12,476 bases of DNA. It comes from Pseudomonadota bacterium (GTDB lineage Bacteria > Pseudomonadota > Alphaproteobacteria > Rhizobiales > Xanthobacteraceae). The notes beneath the pieces are model-generated. The model saw only the letters and a program-made list of their open reading frames with translations, searched no databases and was not told where the DNA came from. Below are positions 1 through 6,551 of this stretch, piece by piece. Position 1 is the stretch's first letter; each line of letters opens with the position of its first letter. A program made the translations under genes and the position numbers. Where the stretch lies: NCBI GenBank assembly GCA_023390955.1, contig JAEWBW010000448.1:1-12476 (forward strand), given 5' to 3'.

Positions 1-575
1 CGACCGGCGCCATCGCGCTGCTGCGGCCGATCGTCGATGCCGGCCTGCTGCCGCCTGACTACCCCGTCACCGTCAACGCGGTGAGCGGCTATTCCGGCGG
101 CGGCAAGTCGATGATCGCGAGCTTCGAGGACGGCAGCGCGCCGTCCTTCGAGCTCTACGGCCTTGGCTTCGAGCACAAGCACCTGCCGGAGATGCAGCTC
201 TATTCCAACCTGACGCGGCGGCCGATCTTCATCCCCTCGGTCGGCAATTACCGGCAGGGCATGCTGGTCTCGGTGCCGCTGCAGCTCGACGCGCTCAAGG
301 GCAACCCGACGGGCGCGGACCTGCAGGCCGCGCTGGCAAAGCGCTACGCCGGCTCGAAGTATGTCTCGGTGATGCCGCTGCAGAACGAGGCGGCCAGGAG
401 CGGCCGGCTCGAGCCGGAGGCGCTGAACGAGACCAACATGCTCGAGCTGTATGTGTTTGCCAGCGACAAATATCACCAGGCGGTGCTGGTTGCCCGGCTC
501 GACAATCTCGGCAAGGGCGCCTCGGGCGCAGCCGTGCAGAACATGCGGCTGATGCTGGGCCTGCCGGAGGAGTAG
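1..575 (+). CDS. argC: N-acetyl-gamma-glutamyl-phosphate reductase, C-terminal part (5' truncated by window)
   Basis: ArgC reduces N-acetyl-glutamyl phosphate to the semialdehyde with NADPH, the third step of arginine/ornithine synthesis in the cytoplasm. The frame is open from base 3 and encodes 190 residues up to TAG at 573-575. It begins TGAIALLRPIVDAG, which normally follows directly after the catalytic Cys-Tyr-Pro, so the active cysteine lies just outside the window. The motif SGYSGGGKSM and a His-containing KHLPEM segment (the expected catalytic His region) are present. The short type 2 ArgC family is about 310 residues, so roughly 117 N-terminal residues, mainly the NADPH-binding domain, are missing. 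An internal GTG at 81 is not the start, because the homology continues upstream of it. The gene ends just before a palindromic repeat at 599-684. Confidence 0.95.
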   Translation, partial: TGAIALLRPIVDAGLLPPDYPVTVNAVSGYSGGGKSMIASFEDGSAPSFELYGLGFEHKHLPEMQLYSNLTRRPIFIPSVGNYRQGMLVSVPLQLDALKGNPTGADLQAALAKRYAGSKYVSVMPLQNEAARSGRLEPEALNETNMLELYVFASDKYHQAVLVARLDNLGKGASGAAVQNMRLMLGLPEE

Positions 576-598
576 GGCGACGGCGGGCCGTCACTCTC

Positions 599-684
599 CG
601 TCATTGCGAGCGAAGCGAAGCAATCCAGAATCCCGCCGCGGGGACAGTCTGGATTGCTTCGTCGCTTCGCTCCTCGCAATGACG
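599..684. repeat. Intergenic palindromic repeat (REP-like, CGTCATTGCGAG family)
   Basis: The outer 12 bases CGTCATTGCGAG (599-610) are exactly repeated in inverted orientation at 673-684. The inner arms (GCGAAGC and AAGCAATCCAGA on the left, TCTGGATTGCTTCG and GCTTCGC on the right) also pair, with a few extra bases in the right arm. The whole element can fold into one long imperfect hairpin around a GC-rich loop near 630-648. Elements of this form are scattered between genes in Bradyrhizobium genomes (recalled knowledge). It lies between the convergent ends of argC and the MAPEG gene and could act as a bidirectional transcription barrier; that role is inference. Confidence 0.85.
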
Positions 685-696
685 AAAGTGGAGGCC

Positions 697-1095
697 TCAA
701 AGCACCTTGAAGATCGCCAGCGCCAGTACGGCCTGCGCCAGGAAGCCGACCGTGAAGGCCACGGTGCGGAACACCGGCAGTCCGAGCGCATAGACGATCA
801 GGTGGGCGACGCGGGCCCAGAAATAGACGGCGCAGGCGAGCACGGTCCATTTCGAGGAATAGTCGATCGCGTTGAGGATCAGCACCAGCGGCGCGAAGAT
901 CACGAGGTTCTCGACCGCGTTGTCATGCGCGAACATCAGACGGTTCGCCCATTCGTCGTGCGGCTTGTCGGTGCGCGAGGGGTTGGCCATGGCGCCGCCG
1001 AGACCGCGGATCTGGGTGCGGTTGATGATGTAGGGGATCCAGAGGATCCCGGTCAGGATCACCGTCAAGGTCAGCCAGAACAATTCGCGCGTCAT
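697..1095 (-). CDS. MAPEG-family integral membrane protein
   Basis: This is a 132-residue protein with four predicted membrane helices at about residues 5-24, 60-77, 84-105 and 110-130, the size and topology of the MAPEG superfamily (microsomal glutathione transferase / FLAP relatives). The polar stretch between helices 1 and 2 and the segment NRLMFAHDNAVENLVIFAPL, with its Asn-x-x-Glu pair, match what I recall of the family, as do Arg95 and His98 in helix 3. Family members often use glutathione for conjugation or peroxide reduction, but bacterial substrates are mostly unknown and none is assigned here. The ATG at 1095 is preceded by a purine-rich GAGGGG about 8 bases upstream. It follows phaC on the same strand with a 170-base gap containing a repeat, so co-transcription is possible but not evident. 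Confidence 0.85.
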   Translation of the reverse strand: MTRELFWLTLTVILTGILWIPYIINRTQIRGLGGAMANPSRTDKPHDEWANRLMFAHDNAVENLVIFAPLVLILNAIDYSSKWTVLACAVYFWARVAHLIVYALGLPVFRTVAFTVGFLAQAVLALAIFKVL

Positions 1096-1133
1096 GTCAC
1101 GGTCCCCTCTGTCGTCGCTGCAGTGAGAGTGAG

Positions 1134-1162
1134 CTTATACGAAAGCGCAGCAGAGCGCGCCA
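1134..1162 (-). promoter_or_regulatory. Weak candidate promoter for the MAPEG gene
   Basis: Read on the minus strand, TATAAG (1134-1139) resembles a -10 box and TGGCGC (1157-1162) sits 17 bases upstream as a poor -35 box. It would give a leader of about 30 bases before the ATG at 1095. The -35 match is only three of six bases, so this rests mostly on the -10 element. Confidence 0.25.
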
Positions 1163-1184
1163 TGCGGAAGGACAGCTCGATTTT

Positions 1185-1264
1185 TTGTTTGCGCAGGATC
1201 TCCGCGCAAACGCCCGCGGCGCTTGTCGCGAGGGAAAACCGCTGCGCACTTTTCCGGATCATGC
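1185..1264 (-). repeat. Rhizobiales-type palindromic repeat (GCATGATCCGG family), long form
   Basis: Read on the minus strand it starts GCATGATCCGGAAAAG just after the phaC stop codon and continues through AGCGGTTTTCC. It then has a GC-rich internal hairpin and ends GATCCTGCGCAAACAA. The first half matches the element at 6417-6466 base for base except for a few substitutions. The family is very common between genes in Bradyrhizobium (recalled knowledge). On the phaC strand the element is followed by A residues rather than T residues, so it does not look like an intrinsic terminator for phaC. Confidence 0.8.
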
Positions 1265-1265
1265 G

Positions 1266-3071
1266 CTACGCGCGAACCCTGACATAGCTGCCCGGTGCGT
1301 CCTCGATCGGAGGCAGTGCCACGCTGCCGACCTCGCGCGCCGGGACCTCCTCGGGATCCAGCCCGCCCAGCCATTCGCGCCAGTCGGGCCACCACGAGCC
1401 CTTGTGCTCGACCGCGTCCTTCATCCACTGCGCGACGTTGACGTCCTTGATGTTGTCGTTGGTCCAGTACTGGTACTTGTTCGAGTTCGGCGGATTGACG
1501 ACGCCGGCGATATGGCCTGAGCCGGACAGCACGTATTTCACCGGGCCGCCGAAGAATTGCGAGCCGTACAGCACCGACTCCGCCGGCGCGATGTGGTCCT
1601 CGCGGGTGGCGAGGTTGTAGACGGGCACCTTGACCTTGGAGAGGTCGAGCAGGGTGTTGTCGAGCACCATGGTGCCGGTCGACAGGCGGTTCTCGAGATA
1701 GCAGTTGCGCAAATAATAAGAATGGTTCGCAGCCGTCATGCGCGTTGCGTCCGAATTCCAGTGCAGCAGGTCGAACGCGCTCGGCTGCTGGCCCTTCAGA
1801 TAATTGCTAACGACATAGGACCAGATCAGGTCGTTCGAGCGCAGCATGTTGAAGGCCATCGCCATCTTGGAGCCTTCGAGCACGCCGGCGGCCTTCATGT
1901 CCTGCTCGAGCGCCGAAATCTGCTCCTCGTCGACGAACACGAGCAGATCGCCGGCATGGGTGAAGTCCACCTGCGCGGCGAAGAACGTCGCAGAGGTCAC
2001 GCGCTGGCGGCGCTTCTCGGCGAGCCAGGCCAGCGTAGTCGCGAGCATCGTGCCGCCGACGCAATAGCCGGCGGTGTGCACCTTCAACTCGCCGGTGGCC
2101 TTCTCGATCACGTCGAACGCCGTGAGCGGGCCGAGCTTCATGTAGTCTTCCCAGCTCTTGGTCCCGAGGCGCTTGTCCGGGTTGACCCACGAGATCACGA
2201 ACACCGTGATGCCCTGGTCGACGCACCATTTGATGTAGGATTTTTCCGGCTTGAGATCGAGAATGTAGAACTTGTTGATCCAGGGCGGCACGATCAGGAG
2301 CGGGGTGCGCAGCACCGTCTCCGTGGTCGGCGAATACTGGATCAGCTGCATCATCTCGTTCTGGTAGATCACCTTGCCGGGCGTCGTCGCCATGTTGACG
2401 CCGATCTCGAGATTGTCCGGGTTGGACTGCCGGATCTTCAGCATGCCTTTGCCGGCGGCGATGTCCTCGGCGAGCATCTTGAAGCCGCGCGCCAGATTGT
2501 CGCCCGACGACGCCACCGTCTCGCGCAGCACTTCCGGATTGGTCAGCACGAAATTCGACGGCGACAACGCATTGGTGAGCTGCTGCATGTAGAACTCCGC
2601 CTTGCGGCGGGTCTGCGGATCGAGCTCGGCATCGTTCACCAGCTCATGCGCGCGCTTCGTCGTCAGCAGATAGAGCTGCATCATGAATTCGAAGAACTGG
2701 TTCGACTTCCACTCCGGATCGGCGAAGCGCTTGTCGCGCGGCGAGGGCGAGATCGCCGGCTGCACCTGTTCCCCGGCCATGCGGCGTGTCGCGGTGCCCC
2801 AGAGGTCGAGATAATCCTTGGCGAGACGGGTCTGCAGCTCCGAGGCGCGCGAATTGTCCGACAGCCAGTATTCGGCGACGGTCGTGAAGGTCTTGACCAT
2901 CTCCGCGAGCTCGGGCGGCGGGCGGTCCTGCACCTCGCCGGTCTCGCGCGGCTTGAGGTAGGCGGCGAGCGCCTTGCCGCCGTTCTCCATGGCCCGCGCG
3001 ACATTCATCGCGAAGGCTTCTGCATTGAACCTGGACTCGGGCTTCGGCGTATCGGTCGTGACGGTACTCAT
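1266..3071 (-). CDS. phaC: Class I poly(R)-hydroxyalkanoate synthase
   Basis: PhaC polymerises (R)-3-hydroxyacyl-CoA into polyhydroxyalkanoate (usually PHB) at the surface of carbon-storage granules, releasing CoA. From the ATG at 3071 it is 601 residues, close to the class I norm of about 560-600. A PhaC N-terminal domain covers roughly residues 90-260 and an alpha/beta-hydrolase domain the rest. The lipase-like box GYCVGG carries the nucleophile Cys337. The expected triad partners are Asp492 (in TREDHIAP) and His520 (in GSGHIAGVVNPP); their spacing of 28 equals that of Asp480/His508 in the Ralstonia enzyme. An in-frame GTG at 3107 would add 12 residues (613 in all). I prefer the ATG because the sequence from MSTV onward resembles the usual N-terminus; neither start has a strong ribosome site. 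No phasin or phaR gene is in the window. Confidence 0.95.
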   Translation of the reverse strand: MSTVTTDTPKPESRFNAEAFAMNVARAMENGGKALAAYLKPRETGEVQDRPPPELAEMVKTFTTVAEYWLSDNSRASELQTRLAKDYLDLWGTATRRMAGEQVQPAISPSPRDKRFADPEWKSNQFFEFMMQLYLLTTKRAHELVNDAELDPQTRRKAEFYMQQLTNALSPSNFVLTNPEVLRETVASSGDNLARGFKMLAEDIAAGKGMLKIRQSNPDNLEIGVNMATTPGKVIYQNEMMQLIQYSPTTETVLRTPLLIVPPWINKFYILDLKPEKSYIKWCVDQGITVFVISWVNPDKRLGTKSWEDYMKLGPLTAFDVIEKATGELKVHTAGYCVGGTMLATTLAWLAEKRRQRVTSATFFAAQVDFTHAGDLLVFVDEEQISALEQDMKAAGVLEGSKMAMAFNMLRSNDLIWSYVVSNYLKGQQPSAFDLLHWNSDATRMTAANHSYYLRNCYLENRLSTGTMVLDNTLLDLSKVKVPVYNLATREDHIAPAESVLYGSQFFGGPVKYVLSGSGHIAGVVNPPNSNKYQYWTNDNIKDVNVAQWMKDAVEHKGSWWPDWREWLGGLDPEEVPAREVGSVALPPIEDAPGSYVRVRA

Positions 3072-3160
3072 GGGAAAGACAGTATCGCTTCGTTGCGCGT
3101 TCGTCACCGCGAAGCTCGCACGAGGCGGGTTAACCGCTCTCCAAGATGTGTTGCACTGCG

Positions 3161-3189
3161 ATAGGGTTTCTTGCTTTTGTCATAATCAA
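3161..3189 (-). promoter_or_regulatory. Candidate sigma-70 promoter of phaC
   Basis: On the minus strand, TTGATT (3184-3189) and CCCTAT (3161-3166) are separated by exactly 17 bases, approximating the alphaproteobacterial CTTGAC-N17-CTATAT pattern. The implied start near 3153 leaves a leader of about 80 bases to the ATG at 3071. A GCAGTGCAA motif lies at the predicted start and is loosely like TGC-rich PhaR-type sites, but too weak to call an operator. Confidence 0.4.
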
Positions 3190-3241
3190 GCCGCAACGAG
3201 CGGGTTGGTGGCGCGTGCGTAGTGTGTTTGCCGGTTCGTAC

Positions 3242-3300
3242 CCATTGAGGGCAGCAATGGTTTGAGCTGAGGCGGGCAGTTGGAGTAGGCTCCGACTGCC
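3242..3300 (+). promoter_or_regulatory. Two tandem hairpins in the leader of the lipoprotein gene
   Basis: A short hairpin pairs CCATTG (3242-3247) with CAATGG (3255-3260). A strong one pairs GGCAGTTGGAG (3275-3285) with CTCCGACTGCC (3290-3300): 11 base pairs including one G-U, closing a four-base loop TAGG. The second ends about 30 bases before the GTG at 3331. It lacks a T-tract, so it is not a typical terminator; a structured 5' leader or protein-binding element is an inference. Confidence 0.45.
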
Positions 3301-3330
3301 GTGCTGTTGGGACGAGCAGGGGATTCCCAG

Positions 3331-3621
3331 GTGGTGGCGTTTCAAGTGTTGGTGTTGAGGGAGCGGCAGACAAGGCGGCTTGCGCTGGGCGCGCTGCTGG
3401 CGGTGGCGTTTGTGCTGGGCGGCTGCTCGAGCCAGATCGCCGATCTGACGCCCGCCGATACCCAGCCGCGACCAAAGGACCCCAGCGGCTATTTGCCTGT
3501 GCACGATGTGCCGCCCGCCCGGGACGAGGCCGTCATCTCGCCGGAGCAGCGGGCCAAGATCGAGGCCGATCTGATGGCCGCCCGCGACCGCCAGGCCACG
3601 GCCGGCAAGGACGCCAAATAG
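3331..3621 (+). CDS. Small outer-membrane-type lipoprotein of unknown function
   Basis: This is a 96-residue protein with a lipoprotein signal peptide: a basic N-region ending RERQTRR, a hydrophobic stretch at residues 17-31, and the lipobox LGGC with the lipidated Cys at residue 32. The residue after Cys is Ser rather than Asp, which by the Lol sorting rule favours the outer membrane. The mature part is only about 65 residues, proline-rich first (TPADTQPRPKDPSGYLPV) and then charged and probably helical (EQRAKIEADLMAARDRQ). Such short lipoproteins are common in Bradyrhizobium without assigned function. GTG at 3331 is chosen because AGGGG (3318-3322) lies 8 bases upstream. GTGs at 3301, 3334, 3346 and 3352 are alternatives; the last would give a more standard 24-residue signal. 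It is divergent from phaC and not obviously linked to it. Confidence 0.75.
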   Translation: MVAFQVLVLRERQTRRLALGALLAVAFVLGGCSSQIADLTPADTQPRPKDPSGYLPVHDVPPARDEAVISPEQRAKIEADLMAARDRQATAGKDAK

Positions 3622-3637
3622 CCGTAGCTAAAGGGAA

Positions 3638-3661
3638 ACGCCGGCAGGGAATTGCTGGCGT
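3638..3661 (+). terminator. Possible hairpin terminator after the lipoprotein gene
   Basis: ACGCCGGCA (3638-3646) pairs with TGCTGGCGT (3653-3661) with one G-U wobble, 17 bases after the stop codon. There is no T-run after it, so termination would need to be factor-assisted. The remaining bases to 3850 hold no gene, and I see no convincing promoter there. Confidence 0.3.
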
Positions 3662-3850
3662 GCCCGCCGGGCCGTGCTAAAAGATGGCCTATTCAGCCGA
3701 TAGTCAGGGCGAGGGAGTTTATGTCTTGCCGCTGGAGCTTGCTCTAAGTCTTTGATTTGGAGTGATTTTCAGGTGGGGCGGCATCTTCCGGAGATGCCGT
3801 TCGAGCGTCCTCCCGATTCTGCCCGGCCGGTTGTTCGGAGCTAAGGACCC

Positions 3851-5071
3851 ATGGAAGATTTTTACCGCATCCGCCGCCTGCCGCCTTACGTGTTCGAACA
3901 GGTCAACCGGGCCAAGGCGGCCGCGCGGAACGCCGGGGCCGACATCATCGACCTCGGCATGGGCAATCCGGACCTCTCGACGCCCCCGCATGTGCTGGAG
4001 AAGCTGAAGGAGACACTGGGCAAGCCGCGCACCGACCGCTACTCGGCCTCGCGCGGCATCAACGGTCTCCGCAAGGCTCAGGCTGGTTATTACGAGCGCC
4101 GGTTCGGCGTGAAGCTCAACCCCGACACCCAGGTGGTGGCGACACTCGGTTCCAAGGAAGGCTTTGCCAACGTCGCGCAGGCCATCACCGCGCCGGGCGA
4201 CGTGATCCTCTCCCCGAACCCGAGCTATCCGATCCACGCCTTCGGCTTCCTGATGGCGGGCGGGGTGATCCGCTCGGTGCCGTCGGAGCCGACGCCGCAA
4301 TTCTTCGAAGCGGTTGAGCGCGCCATCGTGCATTCGATCCCGAAGCCGCTTGCGCTGGTGGTCTGCTATCCCTCGAACCCGACCGCCTATGTCGCGAGCC
4401 TCGACTTCTACAAGGACCTCGTCGCCTTCGCGAAGAAGCACGAGATCCTGATCCTGTCCGACCTGGCCTATGCCGAGGTCTATTTCGACGAAGCCAATCC
4501 GCCGCCGTCGGTGCTGCAGGTGCCCGGCGCGCTCGACGTCACCGTCGAGTTCACCTCGATGTCGAAGACGTTCTCGATGGCCGGCTGGCGCATGGGCTTT
4601 GCGGTCGGCAACGAGCGCGTCATCGCGGCACTCGCGCGGGTCAAATCCTATCTCGACTACGGCGCGTTCACGCCGATCCAGGTCGCCGCCACCGCGGCGC
4701 TGAACGGTCCCGACGACTGCATCCGCGAGATGCGCGACACCTACCGCAAGCGCCGCGATGCGCTGGTCGAATCCTTCGGCCGCGCCGGCTGGGATATCCC
4801 GCCGCCGCAGGCCTCGATGTTCGCGTGGGCGCCGCTGCCGGAGGCCTTCCGCAGCGTCGGCAGCATGGATTTCGCAACCCTGATGGTCGAGAAGTCGGGC
4901 GTCGTGGTGTCGCCCGGCGTCGGCTTCGGCGAGCATGGCGAAGGATATGTCCGCATCGCCATGGTGGAAAACGAGCAGCGTATCCGGCAGGCCGCGCGCG
5001 GCGTGCGCCGCTTTCTTGAAAGCGGCATCGAAACGTTGCACAACGTCGTTCCGCTCGCCAATCGGCGTTAA
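3851..5071 (+). CDS. PLP-dependent class I/II aminotransferase (LL-diaminopimelate / alanine aminotransferase-like)
   Basis: This is a 406-residue fold-type I aminotransferase. The Schiff-base lysine is Lys239 in SMSKTFSMAGWRMGF. The other cofactor residues are Asn176 (YPSNPT), Asp204 and Tyr207 (ILSDLAYAEV) and Arg247. The carboxylate-binding Arg is Arg368 (YVRIA). The N-terminal RRLPPYVF and DLGMGNPD blocks are typical of the group often annotated as LL-diaminopimelate aminotransferase, which also includes the E. coli alanine transaminase AlaC. The amino donor cannot be decided from sequence. Its position 26 bases before hom favours a role in aspartate-family or alanine/glutamate metabolism. 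The ATG at 3851 has AAGGA (3843-3847) unusually close, with CGGAG a few bases further upstream as a better-spaced alternative. Confidence 0.9.
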   Translation: MEDFYRIRRLPPYVFEQVNRAKAAARNAGADIIDLGMGNPDLSTPPHVLEKLKETLGKPRTDRYSASRGINGLRKAQAGYYERRFGVKLNPDTQVVATLGSKEGFANVAQAITAPGDVILSPNPSYPIHAFGFLMAGGVIRSVPSEPTPQFFEAVERAIVHSIPKPLALVVCYPSNPTAYVASLDFYKDLVAFAKKHEILILSDLAYAEVYFDEANPPPSVLQVPGALDVTVEFTSMSKTFSMAGWRMGFAVGNERVIAALARVKSYLDYGAFTPIQVAATAALNGPDDCIREMRDTYRKRRDALVESFGRAGWDIPPPQASMFAWAPLPEAFRSVGSMDFATLMVEKSGVVVSPGVGFGEHGEGYVRIAMVENEQRIRQAARGVRRFLESGIETLHNVVPLANRR

Positions 5072-5097
5072 TTCCTCCCGGCAGGTTTTTGGATAAC

Positions 5098-6414
5098 ATG
5101 GTCGCACCCCTGAAAGTGGGTATCGCGGGGCTCGGCACTGTCGGCGCCGAAGTGGTCCGTCTGATTGAAACGCAGAGCCGCGTGCTCGCCGGCCGCAGCG
5201 GGCGGGGCATCCGCGTCGTCGCGGTGACGGCGCGCTCGAAGGCCAAGAAGCGCAGCGTCGATCTGCGCGGCGTCGAATGGGTCAAGGATCCGCTGACGCT
5301 TGCCACCCATCCCGGCATCGACTGCTTCGTCGAGCTGATGGGCGGTGCGGGCGATCCGGCGCTGTCGGCTGTGGAAGCGGCGCTCAACGCCGGCAAATCG
5401 GTCGTCACCGCCAACAAGGCGCTGCTCGCCAAGCACGGGCTGAAGCTCGCCAAGGCCGCCGAAAAGCACGGCGGCGCGCTGAACTACGAGGCGGCGGTCG
5501 GCGCAGCCATTCCCGTCATCAAGACGCTGCGCGAAGGACTTGCCGGCACCGGCATCAACCGCGTCTACGGCATTCTCAACGGCACCTGCAATTACATCCT
5601 GACCCGGATGGAGCAGGAGGGCCTGTCCTTTGCCGAGTGCCTGAAGGATGCGCAGCGGCTCGGCTATGCCGAGGCCAATCCGTCTTTCGACGTCGACGGT
5701 CACGACACCGCGCAGAAGCTCGCCATCCTCGCCAGCCTCGCATTCGGCACGAAAGTTGCTCAAAGCGCAGTCTATGTCGAAGGTATCTCATCCATCGCGC
5801 CGGAAGATCTGCGCGCCGCCGACGATCTCGGCTACCGGCTCAAGCTGCTGGGCGTCGCCGTCCGCACCGCCAAGGGCATCGAGCAGCGCGTGCACCCGAC
5901 CATGGTGCCGAAATCGTCCTCGATTGCGCAGGTGATGGGTGTCACCAATGCGGTCACGATCGACGGCGAGGGCATTCCGCCGATCACGCTGGTCGGCCCC
6001 GGCGCGGGCGGTGCTGCGACCGCATCCGCCGTCGTCGCCGACATCGCCGATGTCGCCCGCGGCATTCGCGCCAAGCCGTTCGGCCGTCCGATCACCCAGT
6101 TGCGCGACACCAAGAAGGCGCCGATGGAGCGGCACGAGGGCGGCTATTACATCCGCCTGCTGGCGCGCGATTTCCCTGGCACCGCGGCGGCGATCGCGAC
6201 GCGTCTCGCCGAGCAGAAGATTTCGATCGAGTCGATCGTGCAGCGCCATCCCAATAACGGCGCCGCTTCGACGTCGGGCAAGGCCGTGCCTGTGCCGGTC
6301 ATCCTGATCACCTATGCGACCCACGAGGACGCCGTGCGCCGGGCGCTCGCCGCCGTGCAGGCCGACAAGGTGATCAGCGGACGGCCGCAGGTGATACGGA
6401 TCGAGAAGAACTAA
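5098..6414 (+). CDS. hom: Homoserine dehydrogenase
   Basis: It reduces aspartate semialdehyde to homoserine with NAD(P)H, the branch point toward threonine, methionine and isoleucine. From the ATG at 5098 it has 438 residues, normal for the monofunctional enzyme with an ACT domain. Visible are the dinucleotide loop GIAGLGTVG (8-16), TANK with Lys107, GILNGTCNYILTRM (159-172), and the substrate/catalytic region around Glu192, Asp203 and Lys207 (GYAEANPSFDVDGHDTAQK). The C-terminal ACT domain begins near 348 (YYIRLLARDFPGTAAAI) and usually gives threonine feedback inhibition. A TTG at 5089 would add three residues. The GGA just before the ATG is a weak ribosome site, consistent with coupling to the aminotransferase gene 26 bases upstream. 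Confidence 0.96.
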   Translation: MVAPLKVGIAGLGTVGAEVVRLIETQSRVLAGRSGRGIRVVAVTARSKAKKRSVDLRGVEWVKDPLTLATHPGIDCFVELMGGAGDPALSAVEAALNAGKSVVTANKALLAKHGLKLAKAAEKHGGALNYEAAVGAAIPVIKTLREGLAGTGINRVYGILNGTCNYILTRMEQEGLSFAECLKDAQRLGYAEANPSFDVDGHDTAQKLAILASLAFGTKVAQSAVYVEGISSIAPEDLRAADDLGYRLKLLGVAVRTAKGIEQRVHPTMVPKSSSIAQVMGVTNAVTIDGEGIPPITLVGPGAGGAATASAVVADIADVARGIRAKPFGRPITQLRDTKKAPMERHEGGYYIRLLARDFPGTAAAIATRLAEQKISIESIVQRHPNNGAASTSGKAVPVPVILITYATHEDAVRRALAAVQADKVISGRPQVIRIEKN

Positions 6415-6416
6415 GG

Positions 6417-6466
6417 CATGATCCGGCAAGGCGCGAAGCGGTTTGCCGGCAAGATCATGTTCAAAC
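6417..6466 (+). repeat. Rhizobiales-type palindromic repeat (GCATGATCCGG family), short form
   Basis: It starts three bases after the hom stop codon. CATGATCCGGCAA pairs with TTGCCGGCAAGATCATG, leaving a small bulge, and TCAAAC follows. It shares GCATGATCCGG, AGCGGTTT and the GATC-TG-CAAAC end with the element at 1185-1264 but lacks that copy's internal hairpin. It separates hom from glpX and could reduce read-through (inference). Confidence 0.75.
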
Positions 6467-6537
6467 GGAAGTGCATGTTTCGAACGAACCGGGACGTCGC
6501 GAATTGATGCGGTGAACGTCCGCCGAGAACAGTTTTG

Positions 6538-6543
6538 AAGGAG
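6538..6543 (+). promoter_or_regulatory. Strong ribosome binding site of glpX
   Basis: AAGGAG lies 8 bases before the ATG at 6552, the best Shine-Dalgarno match in the window, and settles the glpX start. Confidence 0.8.
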
Positions 6544-6551
6544 TAAGCCAA

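Noticed and set aside
1185..1264. Intrinsic terminator for phaC
   Set aside because: The hairpin is followed by A residues on the phaC strand, not T residues, and the sequence is better explained as a repeat-family copy.
604..1287. A plus-strand open frame running from the repeat across the MAPEG gene
   Set aside because: It begins inside the palindromic repeat and reads antisense through the MAPEG gene, with no recognisable protein features.
1557..3164. A 535-residue open frame antisense to phaC
   Set aside because: Composition is His/Arg/Glu-rich with no domain; phaC on the other strand has an intact catalytic triad.
3719..5107. A 462-residue open frame antisense to the aminotransferase
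   Set aside because: Shadow frame with no family features; the sense protein is full length with all cofactor residues.
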